Origin: Caulobacteraceae bacterium UBA3198 | GTDB taxonomy: Bacteria > Pseudomonadota > Alphaproteobacteria > Caulobacterales > Caulobacteraceae | Direction of reading: 5' to 3' | NCBI GenBank assembly: GCA_002363865.1 | Contig: DEWY01000002.1 | Span: 234,496 to 298,495, forward strand | Length of the DNA stretch: 64,000 bases | In this document: piece after piece, positions 1 to 9,035 of the stretch | How the letters are laid out: each line of letters starts with the position of its first letter | How positions within the stretch are numbered: the stretch's first letter is position 1 | Notes under the pieces: generated by a model | What the model saw: the letters and a program-made list of their open reading frames with translations, nothing else | Database searches by the model: none | Told to the model about the DNA's origin: nothing | Program-made: the position numbers and the translations under genes

Positions 1-1476
1 GGCGTGGGCCTCTTCGTCTCCGGCCGCGCCTTCCTGCCGGAGTTCAACGAGGGCAGCCTGACCGTCAACGTGACCACCTTGCCCGGAACCTCTCTGGAAG
101 CCTCTGACCGGGCCGCGGCTCAGGTGGAGGCGGTCATGCTGGCCCAGCCCGAAATCGCCACCACCGCGCGACGGACCGGCCGCGCGCCCGGCGACCCGCA
201 CGCCCAGGAAGTCTTCGCCTCGGAGATCGAAGCCGCCCTGCGCCCCGGCGGTCGAGCGCGGGAGGAGCTGCTTGACGCCCTGCGCGCCGAGGTGGGGCAG
301 ATCCCCGGCGTCCAGGCGATCTATGGCCAGCCGATCTCCCACCGGATCGACCATCTGTTGTCTGGGGCCCGCGCCAACATCGCCATCAAGGTCTTCGCCG
401 CAGACAGCCAGACCCTGGCCCGCCTTGCGCGGGACGTACAATCGCGGGTGGAGGCGGTCCCCGGCGCCGTTGACGTCCAGACCGACACCCAGAGCCAGGT
501 CCCCTATCTGAGGCTGCGTTTCCGCCGCGCCGATCTGGCCCTGGCGGGGCTCTCGGTCGAAGAGGCCACCGAGGCGGTAAGCGCGGCTGTCGGCGGCGTG
601 GTGGTCGGCGCACTCATTGAACGGCCGGTTTTGACCGACGTGGTGGTCCGCTACGATCCCGTTCAGTTCCAAGCCGGCGCGGACCTGGAGTCCATGCTGC
701 TCTCCACCCACGATGGTCGGCTGATCAGCCTCGCCGCCGTGGCCGACGTGGTCCGCGACCAGGGCCCGAACGCCATCTCCCGCGAAAGCGTCGAACGGGT
801 CCAGCTGGTGCTGGCCAATGTCTCGGGTCGCGATCTCGGCGCAGTGGTCGATGACATTCGGACCGCCCTTGATCCCATGGACCTCCCCGAAGGGGCGCGG
901 ATCGAGCTGGGCGGCCAGTTCGAAAGCGCCGCATCGGCCACCCGCACCCTGCTTGGCCTCGGCGCGGTGGTGCTGATCGGCATGTTCCTGCTGTTGCGAC
1001 AGGCCTTCGCCTCGACCCGCGATGCGGCCATCGTCATGCTGAACCTGCCGCTGGCCTTGGTGGGCGGCGTGGTCGGCCTGTGGCTGATGGGGGGCGTGCT
1101 GTCGGTGGCGACCATCATCGGCTTCATCACCCTGTTCGGCATCGCCACCCGGAACGGGGTCATGCTGATCAGCCATGTGAAGCACCTGCGCGAGGTCGAA
1201 GGCGTCGCAGACCTCGAAACCGCCGTGCGCCGCGCCGCCGAAGAGCGACTCGTGCCGATCCTGATGACCGCCATCTCGGCGGGCCTGGCCCTCGTGCCCC
1301 TGGCCCTGGCCATGGGGCGACCCGGGAGCGAGATCCAGGCGCCGATGGCCATCGTCATTCTCTGCGGACTGGCGACCTCGACGGCCCTGAACATGTTGGT
1401 CCTGCCCGCGGTCTATCTGCGCGCGGCGCAGGGGCGAGCGCCGGCTTCGGCGTCAACGAGGGAACACCATGCTTGA
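1..1476 (+). CDS. Heavy-metal RND efflux transporter, C-terminal part (cut by window edge)
   Basis: About 490 residues of the C-terminal half of a CzcA/HME-type RND pump, which exports divalent metal ions from periplasm or cytoplasm in a tripartite complex driven by protons. The reading frame is open through base 1, so the N-terminal half lies outside the window. The fragment begins in the second periplasmic pore domain (FLPEFNEGSL). It ends with the usual cluster of membrane helices, roughly residues 318-400 and 420-475, including the family-typical stretch GIATRNGVMLISH. It overlaps the next MFS gene by 8 bp, so the two are probably co-transcribed. It is clearly divergent from the second RND pump at 55316-58471. 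Metal specificity cannot be read from this part. Confidence 0.9.
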   Translation, partial: GVGLFVSGRAFLPEFNEGSLTVNVTTLPGTSLEASDRAAAQVEAVMLAQPEIATTARRTGRAPGDPHAQEVFASEIEAALRPGGRAREELLDALRAEVGQIPGVQAIYGQPISHRIDHLLSGARANIAIKVFAADSQTLARLARDVQSRVEAVPGAVDVQTDTQSQVPYLRLRFRRADLALAGLSVEEATEAVSAAVGGVVVGALIERPVLTDVVVRYDPVQFQAGADLESMLLSTHDGRLISLAAVADVVRDQGPNAISRESVERVQLVLANVSGRDLGAVVDDIRTALDPMDLPEGARIELGGQFESAASATRTLLGLGAVVLIGMFLLLRQAFASTRDAAIVMLNLPLALVGGVVGLWLMGGVLSVATIIGFITLFGIATRNGVMLISHVKHLREVEGVADLETAVRRAAEERLVPILMTAISAGLALVPLALAMGRPGSEIQAPMAIVILCGLATSTALNMLVLPAVYLRAAQGRAPASASTREHHA

Positions 1477-2722
1477 GGTTCTGGCTGATCGCACCTACCG
1501 CCATCTCTTCGCCGCCCAGGTGATCGCCCTGCTGGGCACCGGGCTTGCGACCGTGGCGCTGGGGCTCCTGGCCTACGATCTGGCCGGCGCGAATGCGGGC
1601 GCGGTGCTGGGCGGCGCCCTGGCCATCAAGATGATCGCCTATATCGGCGTCGGCCCAGTGGTGAACGCCTTCATCGACCAGATCCCCCGCCGGACCCTGC
1701 TGGTGGCCATGGACGTGGTCCGGGCGATCGTGGCGCTCAGCCTGCCGTTCGTCGATCAGGTCTGGCAGGTCTATGTGCTGATCTTCCTGCTGCAGTCGGC
1801 CTCGGCGGCCTTCACACCGACCTTCCAGGCCGCGATCCCCGACGTTCTGCCCGATGAGCAGAAGTACACCCGGGCGCTCTCCCTCTCGCGCCTGGCCTAT
1901 GACCTGGAGAGCCTGGTCAGCCCGATGCTGGCGGCCGCCCTGCTGACCCTGATCTCGTTTCACTGGCTGTTCGCCGGAACGGTGGTGGGCTTCCTCGCCT
2001 CAGCGGCCCTGGTCTTGTCGGTGACCATCCCCCAGCCGCCCAGGAAGCCGCGGACAGGCGGCGTCTATGCCCGGACCACGCTCGGCTCCCGAATATACCT
2101 CAAGACCCCCCGTCTGCGGGGCCTGCTGGCCTTCAACCTGACCGCTGCGGCGGCCGGCGCCATGGTCATCGTCAATACCGTGGTGCTGGTCCGCACCGGC
2201 CTGGGCCGCTCCAACGACGACGTCGCCCTGGCCCTGGCGGCGTTCGGCGGCGGGTCAATGGTCGCAGCCTTCGCCCTGCCCCGTCTGCTCGACCGGCTGT
2301 CGGACCGCCCGGTGATGCTGGGGGGCTCGGCCCTCCTGGTGGGCGGGCTTGGCGTCGCAGCCCTGCTGATGATCGGCGGCGCAGGCCTGTCCTGGCCGGT
2401 CCTGTTGTGTCTCTGGGCGATGCTGGGGCTGGGCTATTCAGCGGTCCTGACGCCGGGCGGACGCCTGCTGCGGCGCTCAGCGGCCCCAGAGGATCGCAGC
2501 GCCGTCTTCGCCGCCCAGTTCGCCCTCTCCCATGCCGGCTGGCTCATCACCTATTCGGTGGCAGGCGCCGTCGGCGCAGCGCTCGGCATGGGCTGGACCT
2601 TCGCCATCCTGGGCGTGATCGCCGCGGGCGGAGTGGCGGCGGCGCTCGCCCTGTGGCCCGCCGAGGATCCGGATGACGTCGCCCGTCCCCAGGCAGGCGC
2701 CAAGACTGGGGCGGCGTCATAG
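1469..2722 (+). CDS. MFS efflux transporter downstream of the metal RND pump
   Basis: A 417-residue inner-membrane protein with about 12 hydrophobic helices and an MFS motif-A-like loop (DQIPRRTLL near residue 75), of the DHA3/enterobactin-exporter style. The start overlaps the end of the RND gene, which suggests translational coupling and a role in the same metal response, but the substrate is unknown. The central part (about residues 180-280) has a decayed second copy at 58884-59083, directly after the second metal pump operon, so this gene type appears to travel with metal pumps. It converges with cobA across a 67-bp gap in which I see no clear terminator. Confidence 0.8.
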   Translation: MLEVLADRTYRHLFAAQVIALLGTGLATVALGLLAYDLAGANAGAVLGGALAIKMIAYIGVGPVVNAFIDQIPRRTLLVAMDVVRAIVALSLPFVDQVWQVYVLIFLLQSASAAFTPTFQAAIPDVLPDEQKYTRALSLSRLAYDLESLVSPMLAAALLTLISFHWLFAGTVVGFLASAALVLSVTIPQPPRKPRTGGVYARTTLGSRIYLKTPRLRGLLAFNLTAAAAGAMVIVNTVVLVRTGLGRSNDDVALALAAFGGGSMVAAFALPRLLDRLSDRPVMLGGSALLVGGLGVAALLMIGGAGLSWPVLLCLWAMLGLGYSAVLTPGGRLLRRSAAPEDRSAVFAAQFALSHAGWLITYSVAGAVGAALGMGWTFAILGVIAAGGVAAALALWPAEDPDDVARPQAGAKTGAAS

Positions 2723-2789
2723 CTGCCAACGGGCAAGGCGCTCGCTGCCGCGAGTCTCTGAACCTCAGCCCCGGTCGAAACGCCTTCCA

Positions 2790-3572
2790 TCAGGCCGCGC
2801 CCGCGAGAGGCGCTGCTTCAGGAAGGCGTGACCAAACCTCGGAGCCGGCGAGCGCTTCACCCACCATGATCAAGGCGGGCCCCGATTTCAGGTCCACACT
2901 GGGGGCCGCGGCCAGCGTGGCGAGAGTCATGCTCTGAAGCTGCGCCCCAGGGCCGCTGGCGTCCGTGACGACCGCCACGGGGGTGTCGGGCAAGCGGCCC
3001 GCTGCAATCAGACACCGTGCGATTTCTGGCGCAGCGCGGCCCCCCATATAGATGGCCAGGGTCGCCTCGGGATCGGCGGCGGCCGCCCAGTCCAGGGAGA
3101 GTTTTCCGTCCTGCGTGGTGGCGGTGGTCATCACGACACGGCGGGCCACGCCGCGATGGGTCAGGGGCAGGGCGAACTGGGCGGCCGCCGCGCAGGCTGC
3201 GGTGACGCCGGGCACGATCTCCACCGCCAGGCCCTGCTGGCGCAGCGCCTGGGCCTCCTCCCCCACCCGGCCGAAGATCGAGGGATCGCCGCCCTTCAGC
3301 CGCACGACCCTCAGGCCCCGCTGAGCCAGCCGGATCATCAGGCGGTTGATGGTTTCCTGCCGCATGGAGGGCCGGCCTGCCCGCTTGCCGGTCTGGATCT
3401 TCAGGCAGGCCTGCGGCGCCAGGGCCAGGATCTCGTCGCCGACCAGGGCGTCATAGAGCAGGGCCTGGGCGCCCTCGATGGCGCGTGCTGCGCGCAGGGT
3501 CAGCAGGTCGGCGGCGCCGGGGCCTGCGCCCACGAGCTGGACGGGAAAGAGGGGTTTGGCTTCAGGCGGCAT
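2790..3572 (-). CDS. cobA: Uroporphyrinogen-III C-methyltransferase (SUMT, siroheme branch)
   Basis: A 260-residue SAM-dependent methyltransferase that makes precorrin-2 from uroporphyrinogen III, the first step to siroheme, the cofactor of the NirB nitrite reductase encoded upstream. It shows the tetrapyrrole-methylase N-terminal motif VGAGPGAADLLTLRA, the GKRAGRPSMRQETIN stretch and the conserved VVRLKGGDPSIFGR motif. I chose the ATG at 3572, which overlaps the nasA stop by 11 bp; a longer reading to 3662 would lie inside nasA and add 30 residues without family similarity. It is the last gene of the assimilatory nitrate operon. No CysG-type dehydrogenase/ferrochelatase domain is attached, so those steps must come from another gene. 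Confidence 0.92.
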   Translation of the reverse strand: MPPEAKPLFPVQLVGAGPGAADLLTLRAARAIEGAQALLYDALVGDEILALAPQACLKIQTGKRAGRPSMRQETINRLMIRLAQRGLRVVRLKGGDPSIFGRVGEEAQALRQQGLAVEIVPGVTAACAAAAQFALPLTHRGVARRVVMTTATTQDGKLSLDWAAAADPEATLAIYMGGRAAPEIARCLIAAGRLPDTPVAVVTDASGPGAQLQSMTLATLAAAPSVDLKSGPALIMVGEALAGSEVWSRLPEAAPLAGAA

Positions 3573-6210
3573 GACGGGTCTCCGAGGCGGGCAGCATTCG
3601 GGTGATTTCGGGACGACAGGACCCGCACTGAGTTCCAGCCCCGGTGGCTGCGCCGACCGCATCCAGGCTGGCAGCCCCCTGGGCGATGGCTGCCTCGATC
3701 CGCGGCCGGCGGACGCTGCGGCAGGCGCAGACCAGGGGGCCGGTCTCGACTGGCGCTCCCGGGGCGAAGCCGATCAGCAGGCCCGCGCGATCAGTCTCGC
3801 TCAGCTGATCCTTGGCGAACAGGGCCGACAGCCAGTCCCGGGGCGGCAGACGGCCGGTCTCCACGGTCATGAACAGCACGCTGGCCAGCCGGTCGTCCTG
3901 GACGAAGGCTTCACGCAGCCGCCCGCCCTGGGCATCCTCCAGCAGCAGCGCCTGGCCCTTCAGGCCCCGACTCAACGCTTTGCGCAGAGCGTCACGCTGA
4001 TCGGCGTCCCCGCGGCCAGCGAACTCATGCAGCTGGCAGCCGTCCTGGGTCGCCCGGCGCCAGACCAGGTCGAGCCCCTCTGGCGGCGCAACGGCGGCCC
4101 TGGATAGGAAGAAGCCTCTCCAGGTCTCGCGATAGGCCTGGATACGGGCCGGCGTATGTTTGAACTCCGGCTGGCCGGAGATGGGATCCACAGGGCCCGA
4201 GACCAGCGGATTGGCCATCCCCTGGGGTGCGTAGGCCGCGCTCCAGTGCATGGGCATGAAGATGCAGCCAGGCCGTTGAGCGTCTGTGATCCTCGCCAGG
4301 GCGACGGCTTCGCCGTGGGCGGTGCGCACCCGGGTCAGCATGCCGTCGGCGATCCCCTGTTCCAGGGCGTCGGCGGGGTGGACGTCCACATAGGGCTCCG
4401 GCGCGTGGCGGCTGAGCGAGGCGGAGAGCCCGGTGCGGGTCAGGGTATGCCAGTGATCGCGGACCCGGCCGGTGTTCAGGGCCAGGGGAAAGGCGCCGTC
4501 GGTGGCCTCGGCCGGTCCCAGGGCCAGCGTCGGGACCATCCGGGCTCGGCCATCGGCTGTGGGAAACCGGCCATCGGTGAACAGCCGCGCCGTGCCGCCG
4601 GCTGGCGTCACCGGCCACTGGACGGGGGCCAGGGCGTCGTAGGCCTCGGGCGTGAGGCCGACGAGCGGACCCAGATCCAGGGTCCGGCCGCTGTTTTCAT
4701 AGGCGGTCATCCGCGCCCATTCCCGGAACACCTGGGCGTTGGATCGCCAGTTGAACGCCTCCCCATGGCCCATGGCCGCGGCCACTTCTGCGATGATCTT
4801 CCAGTCGGGGCGCGCTTGGCCGGGCGGCGCCATCACCGCCCGCTGGCGGGAGATGCGGCGTTCGGAATTGGTCACCGTGCCGTCCTTCTCGCCCCAGGCC
4901 AGGGCGGGCAGCTTCACATGGGCGAAGGCGGCGGTGTCAGTGTACGCCATGCAGTCGGAGACCACCACGAAGGGACAACCGGCCAGGGCTTTGCGCACGG
5001 CGTGCGCCCTGGGCATGCTGACGGCCGGGTTGGTGGCCATGACCCACAGGGCCTTGATGCGCCCATCGCCGACCGCCTCGAACATCTCGACGGCCTTGAG
5101 GCCGGGCTTGCGGGCCAGGTTTGGCGCGCTCCAGAACCGTTCGACCCGGGCGCAGTCGACCTCGGTGAAGTCCATGTGGGCGGCCAGCGTATTGGCCAGG
5201 CCGCCGGTCTCCCGGCCCCCCATGGCGTTGGGTTGGCCGGTGATCGAGAAGGGGCAGGCGCCGGGCTTGCCGATCCGCCCCGTGGCCAGGTGGACATTGA
5301 GGATGGCCAGGCCCTTGGCCACCCCTTGGGCCGACTGGTTGGCCCCCATGGAAAACAGGCTCACCGTCCGCGGCGTGGCGGCGAAGAGGTCGTAGAAGGC
5401 GCGGAGGTCGGCCAGGGTCAGGCCGCAGTCGGCGGCGACGGCGGCGGGCGACTGGTCATCGCGGGCGAGGCTTTCGACCACCGCGCCATAACCGCTCACA
5501 TGGGTGGCCACATAGGCCTGGTCCACGGCGCCACAGTCCATCAGGTGGGCGAGCAGCCCGTTCCAGAGCCGCACGTCGCTCTGGGGCGCGAGGGGCAGGT
5601 GCAGGTCGGCCATCTCGGCGGTGTCGGTGCGGCGGGGGTCGATGACCACGTGCCGCTGGCCGCGATCCCGGGCCGCCTCCATCCGCCGGAACAGCACCGG
5701 ATGAGTCCAGGCGGCGTTGTGGCCGGAGAAGACTACGAGGTCGGCGAGGTCCAGATCCTCATAGCAGCCGGGCACCAGATCGGCGCCGAAGGCGGCCTTG
5801 TGCGCGGCCACAGCCGAGGCCATGCAAAGTCTTGAATTGGTGTCGATATTGGCCGCGCCGATGAAGCCCTTCATGAGCTTGTTGGCGACGTAATAGTCCT
5901 CGGTCAGAAGCTGGCCCGAGACGTAGAAGGCCACCGAGTCCGGACCGTGCCGGGCGATGGTTTCGGAGAACCGACGCGCCACCAGGCGGGTCGCCTCGGC
6001 CCAGGAGGTCTCCCGCCCGCCGATCTCCGGCGCCAGCAGCCGTCCCTCCAGGCCGACCGTGTCAGCCAAGGCCGTGCCCTTGGAACAGAGGCGGCCGAGA
6101 TTGGCCGGATGATCGGCATCGCCCTGGACCGTCAGGGCGCGGCCCTCGGCCCGGGCCGTGATCCCGCAGCCGACGCCGCAATAGGGACAGGTGGTGCGGG
6201 TCTCGACCAC
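3562..6210 (-). CDS. nasA: Assimilatory nitrate reductase, large catalytic subunit
   Basis: An 882-residue cytoplasmic molybdoenzyme reducing nitrate to nitrite for nitrogen assimilation. The N-terminus has the [4Fe-4S] motif CPYCGVGCGIT and a CSKGTAL continuation. The middle carries the bis-MGD domains (for example GANQSAQGV, NAMGGRETGGLAN) and the C-terminal molydopterin-binding domain (LNTGRVRDHWHTLTRTG). The last 60 residues form a BFD-type [2Fe-2S] domain with CAC near residue 825 and CGSC near 865. This arrangement is typical of NAD(P)H- or ferredoxin-linked Nas enzymes. It starts 7 bp after nirD and overlaps cobA. The MGD form of its cofactor would need MobA; a mobA lies on the other side of nasT. 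Confidence 0.95.
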   Translation of the reverse strand: MVETRTTCPYCGVGCGITARAEGRALTVQGDADHPANLGRLCSKGTALADTVGLEGRLLAPEIGGRETSWAEATRLVARRFSETIARHGPDSVAFYVSGQLLTEDYYVANKLMKGFIGAANIDTNSRLCMASAVAAHKAAFGADLVPGCYEDLDLADLVVFSGHNAAWTHPVLFRRMEAARDRGQRHVVIDPRRTDTAEMADLHLPLAPQSDVRLWNGLLAHLMDCGAVDQAYVATHVSGYGAVVESLARDDQSPAAVAADCGLTLADLRAFYDLFAATPRTVSLFSMGANQSAQGVAKGLAILNVHLATGRIGKPGACPFSITGQPNAMGGRETGGLANTLAAHMDFTEVDCARVERFWSAPNLARKPGLKAVEMFEAVGDGRIKALWVMATNPAVSMPRAHAVRKALAGCPFVVVSDCMAYTDTAAFAHVKLPALAWGEKDGTVTNSERRISRQRAVMAPPGQARPDWKIIAEVAAAMGHGEAFNWRSNAQVFREWARMTAYENSGRTLDLGPLVGLTPEAYDALAPVQWPVTPAGGTARLFTDGRFPTADGRARMVPTLALGPAEATDGAFPLALNTGRVRDHWHTLTRTGLSASLSRHAPEPYVDVHPADALEQGIADGMLTRVRTAHGEAVALARITDAQRPGCIFMPMHWSAAYAPQGMANPLVSGPVDPISGQPEFKHTPARIQAYRETWRGFFLSRAAVAPPEGLDLVWRRATQDGCQLHEFAGRGDADQRDALRKALSRGLKGQALLLEDAQGGRLREAFVQDDRLASVLFMTVETGRLPPRDWLSALFAKDQLSETDRAGLLIGFAPGAPVETGPLVCACRSVRRPRIEAAIAQGAASLDAVGAATGAGTQCGSCRPEITRMLPASETRHAA

Positions 6211-6217
6211 GGGCGCC

Positions 6218-6565
6218 TCAGGCCCGGACCAGGCCGATGAACAACCGACCCTCGCGCACCTCCAGCGGCACCACGGGCGCGCAACCCTTGCCGGCGTCGG
6301 CGCCCAGGGACTCGCCTGTGGCCAGGTCGATCACCCGGCCATGCAGCGGGCAGGTCACCGAGGCGCCGTGGACGATGCCCTGGCTGAGCGGTCCGCCCTT
6401 GTGCGGGCAGGCGTCCATCAGGGCGAAGACCTGACCGTCGCCGGTGCGGAAGATGGCGATCTCCCCTTGCGGCCCCTTCAGGCGACGGGCGCCGCGGCGG
6501 GGGATGTCGGTGTCGGCGCCGACATCGACCCAGGCGATTTGGGGATCCTTGACCAGGGCGTTCAT
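6218..6565 (-). CDS. nirD: Nitrite reductase small subunit, Rieske-type
   Basis: A 115-residue NirD, partner of the NirB siroheme nitrite reductase in NADH-dependent reduction of nitrite to ammonium. It contains an intact Rieske signature, with the pairs CPH and CPLH around residues 52-75, so it should bind a [2Fe-2S] cluster; the E. coli NirD lacks these ligands. The start ATG overlaps the nirB stop (ATGA), a sign of translational coupling, and nasA follows after 7 bp. Confidence 0.93.
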   Translation of the reverse strand: MNALVKDPQIAWVDVGADTDIPRRGARRLKGPQGEIAIFRTGDGQVFALMDACPHKGGPLSQGIVHGASVTCPLHGRVIDLATGESLGADAGKGCAPVVPLEVREGRLFIGLVRA

Positions 6566-9018
6566 GCGCGTTCGAACTCCAGGCGACGGCTGAGAGGATT
6601 GAACTCATCGGCATGGCGACCGGCGACCCGTTCCGCCCAGGGATCGGTGCGAGAGAAGCGCTGCGAATAGGCGAAGCGGTCGTAGAGGGCCTTGCGCGCC
6701 TCCGGGTCCTCGACCTGGGCGCGGATCGTCTCCAGGCCGACCCTGGCCATCCATTTGTAGATGCGCTCCAGATACCAGCCCTCCTCGCGATAGAGTTGGG
6801 TGATGGCGCAGATGGCCCAGACGGCCTCGTCCTCGCTGGCGACCTTGGTCAGCAGCTGGGTCCCCTGAATGTGCAGCCCGGCCGCGCCGCCGATGTGGAT
6901 CTCGAAGCCGGAGTCCACACACACCACACCGATGTCCTTGCAGGTGGCTTCGGCGCAGTTGCGCGGGCAGCCCGACACCGCCAGCTTCACCTTGGCCGGG
7001 GCCCACGACCCCCACATGAACTTCTCCAGCCGCACGCCGAGGCCGGTGGAATCCTGGGTCCCGAACCGGCACCAGTCGGTGCCGACGCAGGTCTTCACCG
7101 TCCGAAGGCCTTTGGCGTAGGCGTGGCCCGAGACCATGCCGGCCGCGTTCAGATCAGCCCAGACCGCCGGCAGGTCGTCCTTCTTGACGCCCAGCAGGTC
7201 GATCCGCTGGCCACCGGTGACCTTGACTGCCGGGATGGCGAACTTGTCGGCCACATCGGCGATGGCCCGCAGTTCCTGGGGCGAGGTCATGCCGCCCCAC
7301 ATCCGCGGCACCACTGAATAGGTGCCATCCTTCTGGATGTTGGCGTGGACCCGCTCGTTGACGAAGCGCGACTGCTTGTCGTCCTGGTAGTCGCCGGGCC
7401 AGGCGCAGATCAGATAGTAGTTGAGCGCCGGCCGGCAGCTGGCGCAGCCCTCGGGCGTCGTCCATTCCAGGGCCTGCATGACCGCCGGGATCGACTTCAG
7501 ACCCTCGGAAACGATGCGCTTGCGCACCACCTCATGGCCGTGATGGGTGCAGCCACAGACGGGCTTGGGTCCGGTCTGGACCTGGAAGGCGTCGCCCAGG
7601 GTCACCGCCAGCAGCTTCTCCACCAGCGGCGTACACGACCCGCAGGAGGCCGAGGCCTTGGTGTGGGCGCGGACGTCCTCGAGCGTGGTCAGGCCGAGGT
7701 CGGCAATGGCGGTGGTGATGGCGCCCTTGCACACGCCGTTGCAGCCGCAGATCTCCTGAGAGTCCGCCATGGCCGCAACGGCGCTCTTAGGGTCCACGCC
7801 GCGGAGCGCCTCCGTCACCGCCTGGCCGAAGATGAGGGTTTCGCGAAGCTCGCTGACATCGGCCTGTGACTTCATCAGGTCGAAGTACCAGCCGCCGTCG
7901 ATCACATCGCCGAACAGGACCGCGCCGGCCACCCGCCCCTGCTCCAGCACCACGCGTTTGTAGACCCCGCGCCCGGCGTCACGGAACACCACGTCCTCAC
8001 AGCCCTCGCCGCCGGAGAAACGTCCCGCGGAGAAGACATCGACGCCTGAGACCTTCAGCCGGGTCTGCAAGACCGAGCCGCCATAGGCGCAATCGTCCAC
8101 GCCCGTCAGTACGTCGGCGAGCGTGCGGCACATCTCCCAGATCGGCGCCACTAGGCCATAGGCGATCCCCCGATGCTCGGCGCACTCGCCGATGGCGAAG
8201 ACGGCCGGATCGGAGGTGCGCATCTGGTCGTCCACCACCACGCCGCGCCCGACGTTGAGGCCGCAGTTCGCCGCCAGGGCCGTGTTCGGGCGGATGCCCA
8301 CAGCCATGACCAGCAGGCTGCAGGGAATGATCCGGCCGTCCTTGAGCTGCAGGCCGCTGACCTTGCCGTCCTCGCCCAGGATCGCTTCGGACTGGGCGCC
8401 CAGCACGGTCTCCACGCCACGATCGGTGAGGGCGCTGCGCAGAAGGAATCCCGCCGACTCGTCGAGCTGGCGCTCCATCAGCACGTCCATCAGGTGGATG
8501 ACCGTGGCCCGCATCCCACGCCGGGCCAGGCCATAGGCGGCCTCCAGACCCAGCAGCCCGCCGCCGATCACGACGGCCTCGCCGCCCGCGTCGGCGGCGG
8601 CCACCATGGTCTCCACATCGTCCAGGTCACGGAAGGTGACGACTCCGGCCAGGCCCGCGCCGGGCAGCGGCAGGCGCACGGGGTCGGAGCCGGTGGCCAG
8701 GATCAGCCGGTCATAGGCCGCCTGCGTCCCATCGCCCGCCCGGACCACCCTGGCCTCGCGGTCGATCTCGGCGACGGCGCAGCCAGTGTGCAGGGTGATG
8801 GCGTGGTCCCGGTACCAGGCCTCGTCATTGAGGACGATGTCGGCGAAGGCTTTTTCGCCGGCCAGGACGGGCGAGAGCATGATGCGGTCGTAGTTCACCC
8901 GGGGCTCGGTCCCGAAGATGGTGATCTCGTAGCGGTTGGGGTCGCGCTTGAGCACTTCCTCCACCGCGCGGCAGCCGGCCATGCCGTTGCCGATGACGAC
9001 AAGACGTTCCTTGGTCAT
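6562..9018 (-). CDS. nirB: NADH-dependent assimilatory nitrite reductase, large subunit
   Basis: An 818-residue siroheme enzyme converting nitrite to ammonium with NADH. Domains in order: FAD/NAD(P) oxidoreductase (GNGMAGCRAVEEV at residues 8-20; a second nucleotide fold GGGLLGLEAAYG near 150), BFD-type [2Fe-2S] domains (CGCNGVCKG and CGSC around 425-465; CGCTHHG and CASC around 490-525), then nitrite/sulfite reductase domains with the [4Fe-4S]-siroheme cysteines CVGTDWC and CPRNCAEA around residues 640-690. A good ribosome site (AGGAG) lies 6-10 bases before the ATG at 9018. It sits 17 bp after the transporter gene in the same operon and overlaps nirD. Confidence 0.96.
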   Translation of the reverse strand: MTKERLVVIGNGMAGCRAVEEVLKRDPNRYEITIFGTEPRVNYDRIMLSPVLAGEKAFADIVLNDEAWYRDHAITLHTGCAVAEIDREARVVRAGDGTQAAYDRLILATGSDPVRLPLPGAGLAGVVTFRDLDDVETMVAAADAGGEAVVIGGGLLGLEAAYGLARRGMRATVIHLMDVLMERQLDESAGFLLRSALTDRGVETVLGAQSEAILGEDGKVSGLQLKDGRIIPCSLLVMAVGIRPNTALAANCGLNVGRGVVVDDQMRTSDPAVFAIGECAEHRGIAYGLVAPIWEMCRTLADVLTGVDDCAYGGSVLQTRLKVSGVDVFSAGRFSGGEGCEDVVFRDAGRGVYKRVVLEQGRVAGAVLFGDVIDGGWYFDLMKSQADVSELRETLIFGQAVTEALRGVDPKSAVAAMADSQEICGCNGVCKGAITTAIADLGLTTLEDVRAHTKASASCGSCTPLVEKLLAVTLGDAFQVQTGPKPVCGCTHHGHEVVRKRIVSEGLKSIPAVMQALEWTTPEGCASCRPALNYYLICAWPGDYQDDKQSRFVNERVHANIQKDGTYSVVPRMWGGMTSPQELRAIADVADKFAIPAVKVTGGQRIDLLGVKKDDLPAVWADLNAAGMVSGHAYAKGLRTVKTCVGTDWCRFGTQDSTGLGVRLEKFMWGSWAPAKVKLAVSGCPRNCAEATCKDIGVVCVDSGFEIHIGGAAGLHIQGTQLLTKVASEDEAVWAICAITQLYREEGWYLERIYKWMARVGLETIRAQVEDPEARKALYDRFAYSQRFSRTDPWAERVAGRHADEFNPLSRRLEFERA

Positions 9019-9035
9019 GGGGGTCTCCTGTCGAC

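Noticed and set aside
4156..5835. 559-codon plus-strand open frame
   Set aside because: Exact complement of nasA; the GC-rich codons of nasA keep the opposite strand open. Product shows no family features.
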